Below are positions 37,051 through 48,100 of a DNA stretch of 64,000 nucleotides, one piece after another. A program made the position numbers and the translations under genes. The notes beneath the pieces were generated by a model, which was not told the origin of the DNA, made no database searches, and saw only the letters and a program-made list of their open reading frames with translations. Position 1 is the first letter of the stretch. Every line of letters begins with the position of its first letter. This DNA comes from Lachnospiraceae bacterium. GTDB lineage: Bacteria > Bacillota > Clostridia > Lachnospirales > Lachnospiraceae. The stretch covers positions 21,014 through 85,013 of the forward strand of contig JAFSTN010000019.1 of NCBI GenBank assembly GCA_017450485.1. The letters are read 5' to 3'.

Positions 37051-38818
37051 CTGCTGCCTCGCTCTCAGGTAATTCTATCCTGATATGTACGTCACGAAGC
37101 TGCTGCTCTCCCACCTCTGCGGGAGCACCCATCATGATATCGCAGGCATTCTTGTTCATCGGGAAAGGAATGATCTCCCTGATGCTCTCTTCACCGCAGA
37201 TGAGCATGATCATACGATCCACTCCGGGCGCAATGCCGGCATGCGGAGGCGCTCCGTAGCAGAAAGCATTGTACATGGCGGGGAACTTCGCCTTCACATC
37301 ATCTTCTCCGAGACCTACGAGCTTAAATGCTTCGATCATGATCTCGGGATCATGGTTTCTGACAGCACCGCTCGACAGCTCCACTCCGTTGCATACGAGA
37401 TCGTACTGATATGCCAGGATGCTGAGCGGATCCTTATCTTTAAGAGCATCCAGTCCTCCCTGAGGCATCGAGAAAGGATTATGACAGAACTCAAGCTCTC
37501 CGGACTCCTCCCCTATCTCGTACATCGGGAAATCCACGATCCAGCAGAACTCATATGTGTCTTTCTTCATGTGCTTATCGGAAGCGGCACCGAGCAGTTT
37601 GCGCAGTGCGCCCGCGCTCTTGAGCGCTGATCCCTTATCTCCGCAGGTCAGTCCCACGAAATCTCCGGGTTTGATATTCAATTCCGACTTCACGCTGTCG
37701 GCACGATCCTGCAGGAATTTGGCTATACCGCCTGCTATCGCACCGGACTCATCCACCTTGAACCAATACCCCTTTCCGCCGGATGTTACCTCGACCTCAG
37801 CCATGATCGCATCTATCTGCTTACGGGTAGCTTCAAAGCCGTCTACCACGATGGCCTTGATCACATCAGCTTCATCGAAGGGTCCGAATCCGCAGCCCTT
37901 CATCAGGTCTGTTGCGTCGGTAAGCACCAGATCTATACGCAGATCGGGCTTATCCGTGCCGTACTTCTCCATGGACTCTAAGTAAGGGATCCTCTTGAAC
38001 GGCGCTTTGGATGCCGATTTATATACTCCGTGCTCCTCGAAAACAGGCGGAAGTACCTGCTCTACAACCGCAAATACATCCTCCTGTGTGGCAAAAGCCA
38101 TCTCCATATCCAGCTGATAAAACTCTCCGGGAGAGCGGTCAGCTCTCGCATCCTCGTCTCTGAAGCAGGGTGCTATCTGAAAATATCTGTCAAAGCCGGA
38201 TGCCATCAGGATCTGTTTGAACTGCTGAGGAGCCTGAGGCAGGGCATAGAATTTGCCCGGATGATTACGTGCGGGTACGAGATAGTCCCTGGCACCCTCC
38301 GGTGATGAGCAGGTAAGTATAGGAGTCGTGATCTCAAGGAAGTCCAGATCGTTCATGCGGCGTCTGAGTTCCGATACTATACGGCTGCGCAGAACCATCT
38401 TGCTCTTGACCGCAGGATTTCTGAGGTCCAGATATCTGTACTTCAGTCTGGTATTCTCATCTGCCTCGGTGGATCTGTTGATCTCAAAAGGAAGCTCGTT
38501 GTAGATGCATTTGCCGAGTATCTCTATCGCTTCGGGAACGACCTCGATATCACCGGTAGGGATATTGGAGTTTTTGCTTGATCGTTCTCTGACGATACCC
38601 GTCACCGACAGAGTGGACTCATTGTTCACCCCGTCTATGATGTCCATCATATCCTCGGTCTCGATGACCACCTGTGTAGTGCCGTAGAAATCCCTGAGTA
38701 TCAGGAATCCAAGGTTTTTGGACACCTTACGCAGATTCTCGTACCATCCGACGATGGTGACCTTCTCGCCTGCGTTCTCTATTCTTAATTCATTACAGTT
38801 ATGTGTTCTGCTTTGCAT
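37043..38818 (-). CDS. aspS: Aspartate--tRNA ligase
   Basis: Class II aminoacyl-tRNA synthetase. An N-terminal OB-fold anticodon domain (VGWYENLRKVSKNLGF) is followed by motif 2 (FRDEDARADR), the bacterial GAD insertion domain (about 290-410) and motif 3 (GIAPGVDRM). The 591 residues match the bacterial form. GGAG lies 5 nt before the ATG. It is third in the purB-purA-aspS run. Whether it also charges tRNA-Asn cannot be told from the window. Confidence 0.97.
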   Translation of the reverse strand: MQSRTHNCNELRIENAGEKVTIVGWYENLRKVSKNLGFLILRDFYGTTQVVIETEDMMDIIDGVNNESTLSVTGIVRERSSKNSNIPTGDIEVVPEAIEILGKCIYNELPFEINRSTEADENTRLKYRYLDLRNPAVKSKMVLRSRIVSELRRRMNDLDFLEITTPILTCSSPEGARDYLVPARNHPGKFYALPQAPQQFKQILMASGFDRYFQIAPCFRDEDARADRSPGEFYQLDMEMAFATQEDVFAVVEQVLPPVFEEHGVYKSASKAPFKRIPYLESMEKYGTDKPDLRIDLVLTDATDLMKGCGFGPFDEADVIKAIVVDGFEATRKQIDAIMAEVEVTSGGKGYWFKVDESGAIAGGIAKFLQDRADSVKSELNIKPGDFVGLTCGDKGSALKSAGALRKLLGAASDKHMKKDTYEFCWIVDFPMYEIGEESGELEFCHNPFSMPQGGLDALKDKDPLSILAYQYDLVCNGVELSSGAVRNHDPEIMIEAFKLVGLGEDDVKAKFPAMYNAFCYGAPPHAGIAPGVDRMIMLICGEESIREIIPFPMNKNACDIMMGAPAEVGEQQLRDVHIRIELPESEAADE

Positions 38819-38861
38819 GATGACTCCTAACTCATTCTCATATATATTGCCTGCCGAAGGA

Positions 38862-40157
38862 TCATTTCTTCAGCTTGCTGTCACGATAGATCACATCGCT
38901 TCTCTTCGGTCCGTTGGAAACCATGGTGATCGGATATCCGATCTGCTCTTCAATGAAGTTTACATAATTCTGTGCTTCGATCGGCAGTTCCTCGAACTTA
39001 TTGATGCCCCTGATATCACATTTCCATCCGGGGAATACCTTAAGTACAGGCTTGGCTTTCTCCAGCAGACTGGTAACGGGGAACTCCGTGGTGACCTCAC
39101 CGTCTATCTCATATCCCACACATACAGGTATCTCATCGAGATATCCGAGCGCATCGAGAACCGACAATGCCACATCGGTACAGCCCTGCAGGCGGCATCC
39201 GTATTTGGAGGCCACGCAGTCATACCATCCCACTCTTCTCGGACGTCCCGTGGTAGCACCGTACTCTCCGCCGTCTCCGCCGTGATCGCGAAGCTCCTGG
39301 GCGGCGTCATCGAATATCTCCGATACAAAAGCACCTGCGCCTACAGCCGATGAATATGCTTTGGATATAACTACTATCTGCTTGATCTCATACGGAGGGA
39401 TACCTGCTCCGATAGCGCCGTATGCTGCCAGCGGTGATGATGATGTGACCATGGGATAGATACCGTGATCGGGATCCTTCATGGTACCGAGCTGACCTTC
39501 GAGCAAAATGGTCTTGCCTTCCTTTATGGCCTTATCCAGATAGAGCGATACATCCCCGATAAAAGGTTTTACACGCTCACGTACCGACTTGATCCAGTTC
39601 AGTATTCCGGCCTGGTCGAGAGGGTCGGTATTGTAGAGGTTCACAAGCAGCGCGTCCTTGATGGCTGCTATGCGGGCGATCTTTTCCTTCAGGACATCAT
39701 CATCCTGATAGAACTCGTTGATCTGCCAGCCGATCTTTGCATATTTATCCGAATAGAAAGGAGCGATACCGGACTTGGTCGATCCGAATGACTTACCTGC
39801 AAGTCTGGCCTCCTCCAGAGTGTCAAAAAGTACATGATACGGCATCATGACCTGCACACGGTCAGATACCATGATCTGCGGCATCGGTACATTCTTGGAC
39901 GTGATATCATCGAGCTCCTTCATGAACTTCTCTATATCAAAAGCCACACCGTTTCCGATGATGTTCATGATCTTCTGATGAAAAACTCCCGACGGCATCG
40001 TATGGAGCGCGAACTTTCCGTAATCGTTAACTATCGTGTGACCTGCGTTGGCGCCACCCTGAAAACGGATAACTATATCCGCATCCTCAGCGAGCATATC
40101 GGTAAACTTACCTTTTCCCTCATCTCCCCAGTTAGCGCCTACTACTGCTTTAACCAT
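38862..40157 (-). CDS. purA: Adenylosuccinate synthase
   Basis: It joins IMP and aspartate with GTP, the first committed step to AMP. The N-terminal NWGDEGKGKFTD P-loop, FQGGANAGHTI, EGQLGTMKD and TTGRPRRVGWYD are the family signatures. The 431 residues are standard. AGGAGG lies 6 nt before the ATG, 20 bp after purB, which catalyses the next step. Confidence 0.97.
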   Translation of the reverse strand: MVKAVVGANWGDEGKGKFTDMLAEDADIVIRFQGGANAGHTIVNDYGKFALHTMPSGVFHQKIMNIIGNGVAFDIEKFMKELDDITSKNVPMPQIMVSDRVQVMMPYHVLFDTLEEARLAGKSFGSTKSGIAPFYSDKYAKIGWQINEFYQDDDVLKEKIARIAAIKDALLVNLYNTDPLDQAGILNWIKSVRERVKPFIGDVSLYLDKAIKEGKTILLEGQLGTMKDPDHGIYPMVTSSSPLAAYGAIGAGIPPYEIKQIVVISKAYSSAVGAGAFVSEIFDDAAQELRDHGGDGGEYGATTGRPRRVGWYDCVASKYGCRLQGCTDVALSVLDALGYLDEIPVCVGYEIDGEVTTEFPVTSLLEKAKPVLKVFPGWKCDIRGINKFEELPIEAQNYVNFIEEQIGYPITMVSNGPKRSDVIYRDSKLKK

Positions 40158-40177
40158 CTCAATCCTCCTATGTATCC

Positions 40178-41629
40178 TCAGACATTGATCTCGGCTGATG
40201 CACCGAGCATACTCTCATGCGAAGCGCGTATCGGATCTACGACCGATGCGATGAATTTGTCTACCTGCAATTCGGATCTGCCCACATATTTAGCAGGATC
40301 CATAGCTGCCTCAAGCGACTCGAGGTCGGTACAGAAAGCTTCATCGGCAGCTATCAGCTCGAGCAGGTTATTCTCAAGTCCAAGCTTCTTGACATTATTT
40401 CCGGCTTCCATAGACAGCTGACGTATACTCTCATGCAGCTCCTGTCTGTTACCGCCGTTCTTGACCGCATCCATCATGATGTTCTCGGTAGCCATGAATG
40501 GAAGCTCACTCATCAGATGCTTGTGAATGACCTTATCATTGACTACCAGCCCGTCTACGACATTCAGGCACAGATCCAGTATACCGTCCGTAGCCAGAAA
40601 TGCTTCCGGAATGGATATCCTCTTATTTGCCGAATCATCCAGCGTACGCTCGAACCACTGTGTGGCCGAGGTGATCGCGGGATTCAGCGCATCTATCATC
40701 ACATATCTGGACAGCGAAGCTATACGCTCGCTCCTCATGGGATTACGCTTATAAGCCATCGCGGATGAACCGATCTGACCTTTTTCAAAAGGTTCTTCAA
40801 CTTCCTTCAAGTGCTGCAGAAGTCTGATGTCATTGCTCATCTTGTGAGCCGATGCCGCAATACCTGCAAGTATATTGCATACTCTGGTGTCGACCTTACG
40901 CGAATATGTCTGTCCCGATACCGGATAGCACTCTTCGAATCCCATCTTGTGCGCTATCATCGGGTCGATCTTATCTATGGTCTCCTGATCTCCGTTGAAG
41001 AGTTCCTGGAAAGATGCCTGTGTACCTGTGGTGCCTTTGGAGCCGAGAAGTTTAAGCGTGCCGAGTACATACTCCAGATCCTCTAAGTCCATAGCGAATT
41101 CCTGAGTCCACAGCGTCGCTCTCTTGCCCACAGTGGTAGGCTGTGCGGGCTGGAAATGCGTGAATGCAAGTGTCGGCAGCGCCTTATACTCATCGGCGAA
41201 CTTACCCAGCTCGTCTATAACACACACCAGTTTGCGGCGTATCAGCTCGAGCGCTTCCCTCATGATGATGATGTCGGTATTGTCCCCGACATAACAGCTG
41301 GTAGCTCCGAGGTGAATGATGCCGGCAGCTTTGGGACACTGCTGTCCGTATGCATATACATGGCTCATAACATCGTGACGTACCACTTTCTCACGTGCTC
41401 GTGCCACATCATAGTTGATGTCATCGGCATGAGCCTTGAGCTCATCTATCATCTCCTGGGTTATGACAGGCTTACCGTCCTGTGACAGCCCCAGTTCCAT
41501 CTCGGTTTCCGCGAGTGCTATCCAAAGCTTTCGCCATGTGGTAAATTTCTTGTCCTGGGAAAAGATATACTGCATTTCCCTGCTGGCATATCTCTCCGAT
41601 AAAGGACTGGTATAAACATCTGTAGGCAT
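40178..41629 (-). CDS. purB: Adenylosuccinate lyase
   Basis: It releases fumarate from adenylosuccinate and SAICAR. The fumarase-superfamily signature GSSAMAYKRNP (catalytic Ser loop) and the HLGATSCYVGDNTD and TGTQASFQELF blocks identify it. GGAG lies 7 nt before the ATG. It is the first gene of the purB-purA-aspS operon, with its own promoter overlapping the end of the preceding gene. Confidence 0.96.
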   Translation of the reverse strand: MPTDVYTSPLSERYASREMQYIFSQDKKFTTWRKLWIALAETEMELGLSQDGKPVITQEMIDELKAHADDINYDVARAREKVVRHDVMSHVYAYGQQCPKAAGIIHLGATSCYVGDNTDIIIMREALELIRRKLVCVIDELGKFADEYKALPTLAFTHFQPAQPTTVGKRATLWTQEFAMDLEDLEYVLGTLKLLGSKGTTGTQASFQELFNGDQETIDKIDPMIAHKMGFEECYPVSGQTYSRKVDTRVCNILAGIAASAHKMSNDIRLLQHLKEVEEPFEKGQIGSSAMAYKRNPMRSERIASLSRYVMIDALNPAITSATQWFERTLDDSANKRISIPEAFLATDGILDLCLNVVDGLVVNDKVIHKHLMSELPFMATENIMMDAVKNGGNRQELHESIRQLSMEAGNNVKKLGLENNLLELIAADEAFCTDLESLEAAMDPAKYVGRSELQVDKFIASVVDPIRASHESMLGASAEINV

Positions 41630-41672
41630 GATCCGTCTCCTTCTAACTTATCCGGGTCCAAAACCCCAATAA

Positions 41673-41701
41673 ATACTACCAAAGCTCATATCGAGCGTCA
41701 A
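41673..41701 (-). promoter_or_regulatory. Sigma-A promoter of purB-purA-aspS
   Basis: TTGACG (41696-41701) and TAGTAT (41673-41678) lie 17 bp apart on the minus strand, with an extended TG upstream of the -10. The -35 overlaps the last codon of the coiled-coil gene. Predicted leader about 37 nt, too short for a purine riboswitch. Confidence 0.7.
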
Positions 41702-43020
41702 GGAATCTCGAAGCCGCCGAGCGCAGCTCCCGATTCCGAGTTGAACCTCGCTTCATATTCGGCTACAAGCGCCATGATCTCGCCGGAATACTTGGGATAA
41801 GATTCAACCAGATCCTTGATCTCATTCTGTGCGTTACCGGCTACGACCTCACGGTTATACTCCATACGCTTGCGCAGCGACTGTCTGCGGACTATCAGAC
41901 TGTGACGTATCTCGACCATCTCCTTGTGATCCAGGATAGCATCGGTCTGATTTAACCATATCGCGGTATCACCTATCTGGTATCTGCGGAGTATATGCAT
42001 GAGTTCGTTTTCACACAGGTCGAGTGCCATTTGCGACTGACGCATGGCGGCTCTGCGTTCTTTCTCCTCATTGAACTGCTTCCACAGCTTGTTCAGCTCC
42101 TTGGCGGAGTCTACCCTGTACTTCATGCAGAGATAATCGAGCAGGTTCGTATTGTTGACATACCTGATCTTGACACGGTTCTGAAGCATGATCAGTCTGT
42201 TCGTCTCTGCACGCAGCTTCTTATATTCGGAGGAAGCCTCCCTGTATTTATGGAAAACAAACAGATAGAAAATGGCGGCGCCGCCTGCTGCCAGCACGTA
42301 CCCCATAGACGCGTTCATCTTGAAGCCGAACTGCAGGACAATGAGGGCCAGCATACATACCGCTACCGCTACGGTACACACCACGGTCATCCCCTGGCAG
42401 TCCTCCATCTCGCCTATCAGTTCGCCTCTTCTGTATCTGAACGCACCCCTCTCATTATCCAGGCGACGCAGATCGGCCTTTATCTTCTGCTGATATTCTT
42501 CGGCTTCGTTCAGCTTGCGGATACCGTCTTCCACATCCGAATCAAGCATCATCAGCTGAGCATACTTTGCATCCGACATACCCTTTTTGAGTGCCTGGGC
42601 ATCCTCTTTGGCACGCTCTCTGCGGATCGAGGATACCTTCGCAGCCGCAGTCTCAAGTGCTGCCTTTTCCTCGACGGGCAGATTCTCGATCTCCTCCATA
42701 TCCTTCAGATATGAGGTGACCATGTTGTACTCGTACTCCAGATTCTCAAGCTCTCTGGTCGCTTCGGCTATCTGCTCGAGACAGCTGATCACATAGTCAT
42801 GTCTCTGCTTGTGGTCATGGATATCTATATGCTCGCGGGTGTAGATGACCTGTTCCCAGTCTCGTCCGCCGATGCCGGTCGCATCCGAAGGATCGCCGTC
42901 CCCGTAGTCTTCCTTCTCATCAATACTGCTGTCGGCATCCCATTCATTCCAGTCATCTAAGTCATCCCAGTCATCGGAAAAGCTTGATATTCTTTTTTTG
43001 AAGTTATTCCATAGACCCAT
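41698..43020 (-). CDS. Coiled-coil protein with a central membrane pair; fourth gene of the DUF5717 operon
   Basis: 440 residues from ATG 43020, which has GGAG about 5 nt upstream and leaves a 10-bp gap to the previous gene; the longer frame to 43086 overlaps that gene. An acidic Asp/Trp-rich N-terminus (DDWDDLDDWNEWD) is followed by long coiled coil (about 80-220), two close hydrophobic helices (about 230-275; MTVVCTVAVAVCMLALIVL and the next) and more coiled coil. No catalytic motif. It may anchor the operon's products to the membrane. Not recognised as a named family. Confidence 0.7.
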   Translation of the reverse strand: MGLWNNFKKRISSFSDDWDDLDDWNEWDADSSIDEKEDYGDGDPSDATGIGGRDWEQVIYTREHIDIHDHKQRHDYVISCLEQIAEATRELENLEYEYNMVTSYLKDMEEIENLPVEEKAALETAAAKVSSIRRERAKEDAQALKKGMSDAKYAQLMMLDSDVEDGIRKLNEAEEYQQKIKADLRRLDNERGAFRYRRGELIGEMEDCQGMTVVCTVAVAVCMLALIVLQFGFKMNASMGYVLAAGGAAIFYLFVFHKYREASSEYKKLRAETNRLIMLQNRVKIRYVNNTNLLDYLCMKYRVDSAKELNKLWKQFNEEKERRAAMRQSQMALDLCENELMHILRRYQIGDTAIWLNQTDAILDHKEMVEIRHSLIVRRQSLRKRMEYNREVVAGNAQNEIKDLVESYPKYSGEIMALVAEYEARFNSESGAALGGFEIP

Positions 43021-43030
43021 AAAACTCCGA

Positions 43031-43879
43031 TCAGCCCGAAACCATCTCACGATACGAACTCTTGAGCTCATCCAGGAGCTTATCAAGCTGTTCGTAGTAC
43101 GGTGTGGTCTGTTCGCCGTAGCTGGTAGATTCTTCGCGAAGCATCTTCATGGTCATGATCGAGCGGTATTCGTCGGTTCCCACAAAAGCTCCCTCGGCCT
43201 GGCTTATGCTTTTCTCCACCCTGTGGGACATCTCATAGAATTCGGGATGGCCCGCTATATAATCCAGATATTCCTTATCATCCTTGGACATCCTGAGTGC
43301 GGTCAGGAACTGTTTGAGACTGTCATCCTCAGGCAGAGTCTTATATGCGCAGTAATATGCTTTGGCCGCCTCCGCGAATCTGAACATTCTGGTATATGCA
43401 TATCCGCAGTTGTGCCAGATCGAAGCACGAACCTTTTTTTCATTCTCGGGTATGGACTCGAGCAGCTCGTTATATGCGGACAGAGCCATGGTCACACGTC
43501 CGCACATCAGATAGTAATCCGCACGGGCTTTACCTTTCTCATAAGTTGACAGAGAAGCGTTGTCGCGTATCACGGCACAGGTCTGGTCTATGTCCTCCGC
43601 ATCGTAGAATCCCACATACTCCATGATGATACGTGCATACATATCCACGCTGCTCTCGCGTCTGACCGCATCCGTGAGCTCTGAGCACAGATCCTCCAGA
43701 CCGCACTCTTCACCCAGCCATTTAGCCAGTTCTTCACACGCAAAGCTCTCATCGAGGAGATAGGCATCCAGCATGATACAATAGCAAAGCTCCTCCGGAG
43801 AATAAACCCGGATCATCATCTTCTCGATCAAATATGGATTATCGGTCCTGTGTCCACAGGCTAATCTGACCTTATCCAT
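43031..43879 (-). CDS. Helical-repeat (TPR-like) protein of the DUF5717 operon
   Basis: 282 residues, all-helical, with TPR-like pairs around ADYYLMCGRVTMALSAYNELL and NCGYAYTRMFRFAEAAKAYYCAYKTLPEDD (about 125-190). No signal peptide. It starts with MDKVRLACGHRTDNPYLI, where the C-x-H may be coincidental. It begins 4 bp after the DUF5716 gene, so it is translated from the same message. A TPR scaffold would suit assembly with a chaperone-like partner; the role is inferred from context only. Confidence 0.72.
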   Translation of the reverse strand: MDKVRLACGHRTDNPYLIEKMMIRVYSPEELCYCIMLDAYLLDESFACEELAKWLGEECGLEDLCSELTDAVRRESSVDMYARIIMEYVGFYDAEDIDQTCAVIRDNASLSTYEKGKARADYYLMCGRVTMALSAYNELLESIPENEKKVRASIWHNCGYAYTRMFRFAEAAKAYYCAYKTLPEDDSLKQFLTALRMSKDDKEYLDYIAGHPEFYEMSHRVEKSISQAEGAFVGTDEYRSIMTMKMLREESTSYGEQTTPYYEQLDKLLDELKSSYREMVSG

Positions 43880-43883
43880 GTAC

Positions 43884-45146
43884 TCACACTTCTATCGTAA
43901 AGTCCCACTCTTTCTGACTCGAGGGGAATAACTCGCCGAATCCGATGTCCTCGATATGCATATGCACAGTGGAAACATCACTCATTGACATCACAAGTTT
44001 CATACGCAATGTATCGGGATCACGCTCAGGGAGGTCATACAGCTCTATATCCCTGACATCATGCTCTCCTCCGTCGAGGGGTATGATCTCCAGACTAAGC
44101 ACCCCGTCCTCGGGAACGAAAAGCTCATACTCACATTTCACGTCGTACCAGTTGATACCCGCATCGAGCAGTGCCAGGTATGATCTGCGTCCGCGTCTGA
44201 GCACGTTCATGCCGATATTGCAGCGGAGCTTGTCCACGCCCAGATATACGTGCGACTTCGCATTCTCATCAGGCTCATACTTGTCTCTCAGGCTGTAGCA
44301 GGCTCCTCTGCTGAAGAGATCGTTGCCCACGAACAGACGTCTGTTGTGCGCGAGCAAACCTACGGACTTCGTATACCACTGCTCCTTAAATCCGTCACCG
44401 AGCAGATATATACTGGAGAAAAACTCTTCGCCCAGAGCATCCCGCATATGATCCGAGAACTGCTTATCCAGCCTGTCATATGCCGCGGGGCGCGCGTCCT
44501 CGCTCACTATCTGCGGCATAGGCATCCTGTAGGGATCGGATGTATCCACAAAAGCTACTACAGGCTTCGTCCTGGGATTGCGGCTGAATACATAATCGGT
44601 CACATCCGTCCCGTCATAATATGTGCACATCACATTATCACGCCAGAGCTCACGATCCTGATGGATCATATAGTGATATATGCTCTCGGCATAACTCTGG
44701 AAATACACATTGCAGTTAGACAGCTGCAGGCCCTCGGACACACGGCCCATAACATCCACCACCTCAGTGTCCAGCCTTTCACAGGTGAACATGATGTCCG
44801 TGATGGAACCGCTCACTCTGGAACCGCCGAGGATAGACAGGCTGCGCTTGATAAAGAGGGTCAGTAAAGCTATGCCCTCTATCTCTTCGCCGTCAACATT
44901 TTCACGTTCGCCGCGTATCGCTTTCTGCAGAAGGCCGTCCACCAGGAATCCCTCTCCGCGTTCGTGCTGTCTGAGAGCTTCGCGGCCATAGAACCACTGA
45001 TTGACCCCGCGCCTTTTGCACAGGACCATCGGAATGTTGAACACCTGAGATCCTATTATCTGCTCTGCCGTGGCAGGTTCATCCATGCCCGAGCGATAAT
45101 AGCTGATCTGCACCGTATACCTGCCGAGATCAAATCCCACTACCAT
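43884..45146 (-). CDS. DUF5716 family protein, putative degenerate Hsp70/actin-fold ATPase
   Basis: 420 residues. The N-terminus MVVGFDLGRYTVQISYY has the look of the phosphate-1 loop of the actin/Hsp70 fold (DLG-x-x-x-T). RRGVNQWFYGREALRQ resembles the Hsp70 G-x-x-A stretch, and the segment GLQLSNCNVYFQSYAESIYHYM parallels the Hsp70 region ending NEPTAAALAYG. The C-terminus (LRMKLVMSMSDVSTVHMHIEDIGFGELFPSS) is beta-rich, like a small substrate-binding sandwich. The phosphate-2 loop (CTYYDGTDVTDYVF) is degenerate. I recognise the family as DUF5716; the ATPase-fold assignment is my inference. ATG 45146 has AAAGG 9 nt upstream and lies 4 bp after the DUF5717 stop. Confidence 0.8.
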   Translation of the reverse strand: MVVGFDLGRYTVQISYYRSGMDEPATAEQIIGSQVFNIPMVLCKRRGVNQWFYGREALRQHERGEGFLVDGLLQKAIRGERENVDGEEIEGIALLTLFIKRSLSILGGSRVSGSITDIMFTCERLDTEVVDVMGRVSEGLQLSNCNVYFQSYAESIYHYMIHQDRELWRDNVMCTYYDGTDVTDYVFSRNPRTKPVVAFVDTSDPYRMPMPQIVSEDARPAAYDRLDKQFSDHMRDALGEEFFSSIYLLGDGFKEQWYTKSVGLLAHNRRLFVGNDLFSRGACYSLRDKYEPDENAKSHVYLGVDKLRCNIGMNVLRRGRRSYLALLDAGINWYDVKCEYELFVPEDGVLSLEIIPLDGGEHDVRDIELYDLPERDPDTLRMKLVMSMSDVSTVHMHIEDIGFGELFPSSQKEWDFTIEV

Positions 45147-45150
45147 AAGC

Positions 45151-48100
45151 CTAACCTTTATGCATTCCAAACAGTCTGCCGGACATATACTCCTGGCGGT
45201 AATACTCTTCCATGAGAGCATCCACCGTGGAATAATCCCTGAGCGCCCTGCCTATGCACATATCATCTATGAGACCGAACCTGCCCTTTGCGACCGAATC
45301 ACCCATATCATTCCTGATGAGGGTGTTGGACTCGGACAGTTTCTCTCTCTCGTTATCGGATCCCTCGGTGATGTAATACATGATCTTCTCACCGAAAAAG
45401 ATCGTGAACACCTTTGAATAAACGCCCTTATACACTTCATTCATCGGCTCGGCGTTATAGTCATCGTCCTCGCTCTCCACGATATAGTGTATATCCACAC
45501 GTGTACCGGGAGCGGTACGATACTCAACTATGACACTGTCCGCAAATCTGGACATGGAAGGCATGAAGTCTGCCAGCTCCTTGAAACAGGAGATGACGAC
45601 ATCGTCTGCCAGCAGTCTGTGCAGGACATCCCGCAGGATCGGGCGTGTACGCTCATCTATGCGGGTCATATCCTCCGACATATATCTGGCATAAGCCAGA
45701 TCGCATATCTTGCCGAGCCCGAGTTCACTCTCATAAGCATCGGTCATTACGTCAAAGGTCTGATCGGATATAACGGCTCCCTCCACGAAGTTCTCGTAGG
45801 ATGCGGATGCGAGCGCGGCGCGCAGCACATCCTTATCGGGCTCATGATATGCGTAGTCACGCAAGATCTCTGCTTTTTCTTTGACATAAGCACCGGTATA
45901 GAGAATCTGGATCAGGATCTTCTCTTCTATGCCACGGCGGTCAGCCTGCAGTTCGCCGGCTCGGAACCATGTGTCGCGCAACATCCTGAGAGTACCGTTT
46001 ATATGCTCACATTCATACTGCACCGCAGGAAGTGTCACGCGTCCCGAATCCAGACACGAGAAAACCAGCTGTGTGAGCAGTTTCTCATACTCACCGGGTT
46101 CATCGCGGTGTATCGGCAGCCATCCGTATATCAGATCGCTCAAGACGACCTTGTCCACACCTTCGGGACCGTATCTGTATATCCAGTCTATAGCTTTGTC
46201 ATATAGGTTTCTTTTGACCAGCATGCGGATGCACTCCGCTCTCTCATACTCGGCCACATCCTCACTCCTGAGTTTATCCAGAAATGAATCCAGCTCTTCG
46301 GTCTTATCCTGATCATAATAGAATCTGGCCAGCTTCATGGTGACGTTACGCGCATACTCGGGCGAGAATCTCTGCTTCTCCAAGAGATGTCTGAACCGGA
46401 ACTCGTTCTCGGGCTTCATATCGGCGATCGTACGATGCTCGATACAGCTATGGGTATCTATGCCTATATGATCCTTTACATTGAGCTGGAGTGACAGAAG
46501 TATGCGTCCGGGCGGCATCAGCATAGCCGGTTCCATGGATATGGTGGCAACAGAGCGATTGCCGTATGCATCTTCTGCGGCGATGCAGTGGTCATCACTG
46601 TAGATCGGCAGATACGCATGTCCGCCCGTCACGGGATAGCTTTCCTCGCCGTCACGGTGGTCATAGCACAGTATCACATTCCTGATATCGGGATACCCGG
46701 TCAGATCCACTTCATGTATGAAATATATGTCGGCGACCTTCGAGGCCGTCTCGGGGTCATCGAGCATGCTGTTATCTATGACGTCGCGATATAGCACCGA
46801 CAGATACCGGTTATTGCGGCCGGCGCTGAGCTGATCGGACACGAACTCCGTGATCTGTCTCAGATACTTCGAATACATATCGGGATCACGGTCACGGTTG
46901 TTCACGATATAGGCATACAGATATGCATTGGTCTCATAGTCGAGATCCGACTGGAACGAGAAATACATCAGCACGATACGCGGTATCTCGGACTGTGTGT
47001 TCATATCGATGCTGTACATATAGTACTCGTAGAGTCTGGTGATCTTCAGCTCCTGCATGACAGCATAACCGTACCATCTGTGTGCCGCGTGATCTCTGCA
47101 GTTCCCGCGTATGAGCTGTGTACATATGATCGTGAGCAGCTCATCATTGGGATAATCCTGATAGCAGAAAGCAAGCAGACGGATGAGCGACGGTGAATAC
47201 TCTTTGATATGCTCCGCTATGGTCCGGATGATCATGGCCAGCTCATTATTCATCAGGCCTTTTTTGCACATATACCTGATGACCTGCATATCGAAGCCCT
47301 CAAGCTTGGATATGATGGTCGGATTATCCTGAACTATGCGCGCAGCCTCGAGAAAGATAGCCGGTGATTTACATCCGCGCTTATACGCTTCCTCATACAT
47401 CTCCCATCTGTGCAGGCCATTGCGGTAATCATCGCTCATGACGGACAGCAGCCAGCACAGTCTCCAGTTATCGGGATCGGTCTTATAGCAATACTCCACC
47501 TCTTCGGTCAGGGTATCGATATCCATATCACCCTCTTCGATAAGCGAATTCAGATACAGGTAATAGCACCAGAGATATGAATTCTCACTGCGGACCGCCT
47601 GTGCCTGCTCCTTCACTTTCCGCAGGTTCCATAAGGCTTCGTTGCTGTGGCCCCTCGTGATCATCAGATGAACCTGATACAGTCTCGCGCGCAGATCCTC
47701 GGTATCCCTGGTGAGCATCTCCCTGACTATCGACTCGCTCTCATCAAGCCATGTACGGGTGGATATCTTCTTCAGCCTGTGAGACTCGTAGTATTCCATC
47801 AGCGATACCACGCCTCTCATCCGGTCATGTACCATATCCATCAGGTGCTTGCGTTCTCCGGTCACCTTGACCGTAACCGGTATGACCTGTTCCTCTCTGT
47901 CGGAGATCAGATGTATGGCGCCGAAATTACGTCCAACATGCAGACCCGACGGATCTATGTAGTAATACATCTGATATCTGTTACCCAGGAAGGAATCGTA
48001 AGTGACTTCACTGTCCTCTACGGAAAGGAAATCGCCTTCGGCTTCGATCCTGAATCCGGCATATCCCCATCCGTTCCTCACGATATCCATGCTGTATCTG

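Noticed and set aside
41630-41672. Purine riboswitch before purB
   Set aside because: The leader is about 37 nt, too short for a riboswitch aptamer.
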